From: DFXE01 sp032054765
GTDB taxonomy: Bacteria; Bacteroidota; Bacteroidia; Bacteroidales; Tannerellaceae
Direction of reading: 5' to 3'
DNA: 64,000 bases
NCBI GenBank assembly: GCA_032054765.1
Contig: DAMBSC010000001.1
Coordinates: 310,001 to 374,000 of the forward strand
The notes under the pieces were generated by a model. It saw only the letters and a list, made by a program, of their open reading frames with translations, was not told the origin of the DNA and made no database searches. This document shows positions 61,071 to 64,000 of the stretch, one piece after another. Positions within the stretch are counted from its first letter, which is position 1. The number at the start of each line of letters is the position of its first letter. Made by a program: the position numbers and the translations under genes.

Positions 61071-64000
61071 ATGGAAAATGTTTTGTATTACAGGCCCTAT
61101 TTACCTAAAGGCCTGAAAAAAATGTTATTAATTATGAGAATAACTTTTATACTATTCTTTGTTAATATTTTTCAAGCAGTAGCGTTAGAGTCGTATTCTC
61201 AAACTGCTAAAATTTCACTTAAGGCAGAACAAATGACACTCACTAACCTCTTTTCGTTAATTGAAAAACAAAGTGAATTTCTTTTTTTCTATGTAGATGC
61301 GGATGTACAACATGTCCGTGTGAATAATATGAATGTAGATAATGTAAAAGTAGAAGATGTATTAGACAAAGCTTTGACGGGTACACACCTGGCTTATACC
61401 ATTAAGGACAGAAATATTAATATCTACAAAAAAGAGATACACTTACCACAACAAGCTAAAAAGAAAATAGTGGGAGTCGTAATGGATGAAAACGGTGAGT
61501 CAGTTATCGGTGCCAATATTTTACAAAAAGACGATGCCGCTAACGGAACAACAACTGACCTCAACGGTCGTTTTGCTTTAGAAATTCCGGAACGCTCGAC
61601 AATCGTAATTTCCTATATCGGTTATAACACACAGGAAGTACTTATACGTAATCAGACCAATGTTACGGTTGTATTGGTTGAAGATAATAAAACATTGGAA
61701 GAGATTGTGGTAGTAGGTTATGGTACACAGAAAAAAGCAAATCTTACTGGTGCAGTATCAACTGTAAGCTCGGAAGTTCTGGAAGATAGGCCTTTGACAA
61801 ATCTTGGCGCTGGACTTCAGGGAGTTATCCCGAACTTAACTATAACATCTTCCAGTGGTGCTCCGGGAACAGGATCTACCTTTAATATTCGTGGTATAAC
61901 TAATATGTCCGGACAGGGAAGTCCGCTAATACTTATTGATGGTATAGAGATGGATCCCAACCTATTGAACCCGTCAGATGTAAAAGATGTTACAGTATTG
62001 AAAGATGCGGCTTCTGCTGCAATCTACGGTGCACGTGCAGCTTTTGGTGTTATTTTGATTACAACAAAAACCGGTTTTGTTACTCAAAAACCAATTGTGT
62101 CTTTTAGTGCGAACTATTCTATTAATAAGCCTACGGTGAAACCCGAGTATATGGATTCAAAACAATATACTCAATGGATGAACGATGCGAATACGACTTC
62201 CCAGGGTCGGCCGTATTTTGATGATATTACTATGCAGCATGTTAATGCTTACTATAATGATCCGGTAAACAATCTGCCTGTATTCAATCATCCTGATGAT
62301 GCGGCTAATACTTATCGATATTGTGGAAATACAGATTGGTATAATGTCCTCAATAAGAAATCATACCCGATGCAACAATATAATGTAAGTATCCAGGGAG
62401 GGAACCCAGATGTGAAATATTTTACTTCTGCCGGATTCTTTAAACAAGATGGTATTTCCAAGTGGACAGACGAAGATTACAAACGATATAATATCTTACA
62501 AAATATAACTTATAAGGCAGCTTCGTGGATCGAAATCGGATTAAGAGCCAACATTTCGATCGTTGATATGGATACAGGACCACAAAATAAATACGGTAAT
62601 AGTTCTATAGGAGCTACTATACCAGGTGACAGTCGGCCGATTATGCCATTATATCATCCAGACGGAAACTTTGCAGCTTATTCAGGTAATGGTTATTTTA
62701 CTAACTTGGCTGCATGGCAGTCACTGGGAGGTTCTGCTAAAATGAGAAATAATAATATGATGGCCACAGGATTGCTAAAACTGACACCGTTTGAAGGATT
62801 TACAGTGAACATGGATTACACGTATAATTATTACAATTATTCATTTAAGAATCATGTGCGCGAATATTGGGATTATGATGCAGCAGGACCAGCCGTAATC
62901 TTCCCTCATACATCACCTAACCAGGTAAGATATAATAAAAATGAGTTTCAATATGATGTATTTAATATTTATGCGGAATATGATAAAAAGTTTGCTGAAA
63001 AACATCATTTGAAAGGTATGGTCGGATTCAATCAGGAAGGAAATACATCAAAAGGTGTTGGCTTGAGTCGCAATAATCTGATTGTTAATGATATTCCATA
63101 TTTGTCGCTAGCTACCGGCGAACGTGCTGTTTCTGATTATGAAAATGAATGGCGAACCAGAGGTGCTTTCTTCCGTTTGAACTATATATTTGATGAAAAG
63201 TATCTTCTTGAAGTAAATGGTCGTTATGACGGATCATCCCGATTCCCCAAAGACGACCGTTTCGAATTCTTTCCTTCTTTTTCTGCAGGATGGAGACTCT
63301 CTAATGAAGATTTCTGGTTCCCTATAAAAGATATTGTAAATGATTTTAAAATTAGAGGATCTTATGGCTCATTGGGGAATCAGGCAGTAGGTGATTATTA
63401 TCCTTATATCTCAACTTATGGAACAGGAGAAGTCGATTATTTATTTAGTGGAGCGAAACCAATGGGTGTATATGCTCCAGGATTGGTAAGCGATATGTTA
63501 ACATGGGAAACCGTATCACAATGGGATATAGGTTTTGATTTTGGGCTGCTTGATAACAAATTGACAGGTGTATTTGATTACTATGCCCGTACAACCAAAG
63601 ATATGCTTACCAAATCAAAAGCATTGCCCGCTGTTTTAGGAACAGGTGAACCCCAGGCAAATGCGGCTGATTTAAGAACATCCGGTTGGGAATTAACCTT
63701 AAGTTGGAAGCAATTACTGGAAAACGGGATTAATTATAGCGTAGCCTTTAATCTGGCAGACTATCAAACAGAAATTACCAAATATGACAATCCTATCAAA
63801 AGCTTATCCGATAACTTTTATGAAGGAAAAAAATGGGGTGAAATATGGGGGTTCGTAACGGATGGATTCTTTAAAACAGACGAAGAGGCAGCAGCTTGGG
63901 ATCAATCTAAAGTCGTAGGATATACACAGTATGCCGGCGATATTAAATTTGCCGATATTGATGGCAAGCCCGGTGTTGATTATGGCGAATCGACAGTTGA
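61071..64000 (+). CDS. SusC/RagA-family TonB-dependent receptor with STN domain (cut by the window end)
   Basis: An unbroken frame of 976 codons runs from the ATG at 61071 to the window edge. The long N-terminus (MENVLYYRPYLPKGLKKM) typical of STN-type SusC proteins precedes the signal peptide; then an STN domain (about 45-125, ISLKAEQMTLTNLFSLIEKQ), a carboxypeptidase-like domain (VGVVMDENGESVIGANI), the SusC TonB box region EEIVVVGYGTQKKANLTGAV and the plug (PLILIDGIEMDPNLLNPSDV, VLKDAASAAIYGARAAFGVI). The barrel is well under way, to the GDIKFADIDG landmark. It would import a glycan or peptide and signal to FecR through STN. A SusD gene is expected just beyond the window. Confidence 0.94.
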   Translation, partial: MENVLYYRPYLPKGLKKMLLIMRITFILFFVNIFQAVALESYSQTAKISLKAEQMTLTNLFSLIEKQSEFLFFYVDADVQHVRVNNMNVDNVKVEDVLDKALTGTHLAYTIKDRNINIYKKEIHLPQQAKKKIVGVVMDENGESVIGANILQKDDAANGTTTDLNGRFALEIPERSTIVISYIGYNTQEVLIRNQTNVTVVLVEDNKTLEEIVVVGYGTQKKANLTGAVSTVSSEVLEDRPLTNLGAGLQGVIPNLTITSSSGAPGTGSTFNIRGITNMSGQGSPLILIDGIEMDPNLLNPSDVKDVTVLKDAASAAIYGARAAFGVILITTKTGFVTQKPIVSFSANYSINKPTVKPEYMDSKQYTQWMNDANTTSQGRPYFDDITMQHVNAYYNDPVNNLPVFNHPDDAANTYRYCGNTDWYNVLNKKSYPMQQYNVSIQGGNPDVKYFTSAGFFKQDGISKWTDEDYKRYNILQNITYKAASWIEIGLRANISIVDMDTGPQNKYGNSSIGATIPGDSRPIMPLYHPDGNFAAYSGNGYFTNLAAWQSLGGSAKMRNNNMMATGLLKLTPFEGFTVNMDYTYNYYNYSFKNHVREYWDYDAAGPAVIFPHTSPNQVRYNKNEFQYDVFNIYAEYDKKFAEKHHLKGMVGFNQEGNTSKGVGLSRNNLIVNDIPYLSLATGERAVSDYENEWRTRGAFFRLNYIFDEKYLLEVNGRYDGSSRFPKDDRFEFFPSFSAGWRLSNEDFWFPIKDIVNDFKIRGSYGSLGNQAVGDYYPYISTYGTGEVDYLFSGAKPMGVYAPGLVSDMLTWETVSQWDIGFDFGLLDNKLTGVFDYYARTTKDMLTKSKALPAVLGTGEPQANAADLRTSGWELTLSWKQLLENGINYSVAFNLADYQTEITKYDNPIKSLSDNFYEGKKWGEIWGFVTDGFFKTDEEAAAWDQSKVVGYTQYAGDIKFADIDGKPGVDYGESTV

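Overview
The window reads as chromosomal DNA of an AT-rich member of the order Bacteroidales, most like the Tannerellaceae/Dysgonomonadaceae/Porphyromonadaceae group. The signs are FimA/Mfa-type lipoprotein fimbrillins, a second EF-G, an S46 dipeptidyl-peptidase, a PorE-like lipoprotein of the type IX secretion system, an ECF sigma / FecR / SusC regulon with an STN domain, Bacteroides-type capsule export genes, and several -7 boxes of the Bacteroidetes form TAnnTTTG. No rRNA, tRNA or CRISPR array was found. I cannot name the species.

Layout. 1-14.9 kb is housekeeping and surface: a cut-off membrane protein (minus), fumarase, an outer-membrane barrel with a kinase-like periplasmic part, a lone TonB receptor, homocysteine synthase (metY), a two-gene fimbrial operon with a stem-loop between subunit and tip, and EF-G2. 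15.3-38.7 kb is a capsule/exopolysaccharide locus: a WbpM-like 4,6-dehydratase first, then a very AT-rich cassette of flippase, polymerase, acetyltransferases and glycosyltransferases (17.7-29.4 kb), then a 3.3-kb insertion carrying a four-helix-bundle (23S IVS-type) protein and a VirE/VapE-type ATPase, then the reductase/epimerase, initiating phosphosugar transferase, Wza-like exporter, tyrosine autokinase and its PHP phosphatase. 38.8-41.5 kb holds an MNT-HEPN pair and a zeta-like kinase pair on either side of hemW. 41.6-50.1 kb is a six-gene minus-strand operon (Smr protein, DUF6057-like membrane protein, heme-motif beta-propeller lipoprotein, CYTH enzyme, cardiolipin synthase, DPP11). 50.1-54.7 kb: queA, PorE and a PagL-like deacylase. 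54.8-64 kb: a lipoprotein mutarotase, an ECF sigma factor, a large secreted esterase, FecR and the start of a SusC receptor.

How it works together. The dehydratase at the left end and the reductase and phosphosugar transferase at the right end of the capsule locus fit one pathway for a 6-deoxy-HexNAc first sugar. The central cassette supplies the other sugars, flipping and polymerisation; the last genes export and control chain length. The sigma/FecR/SusC set looks like cell-surface signalling for uptake of a glycan whose esters the secreted hydrolase may remove.

The most unusual DNA is non-coding. A 17-bp end sequence (AATATCACTACTATCAC and close variants) occurs as inverted ends around the 3.3-kb VirE insertion and again around a gene-free 471-bp stretch 27 kb away; the two also share internal palindromes. 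Nested inside the VirE insertion is an 835-bp unit with near-perfect 29-bp inverted ends around the four-helix-bundle gene. These look like an autonomous/non-autonomous element pair and an IVS-like element.
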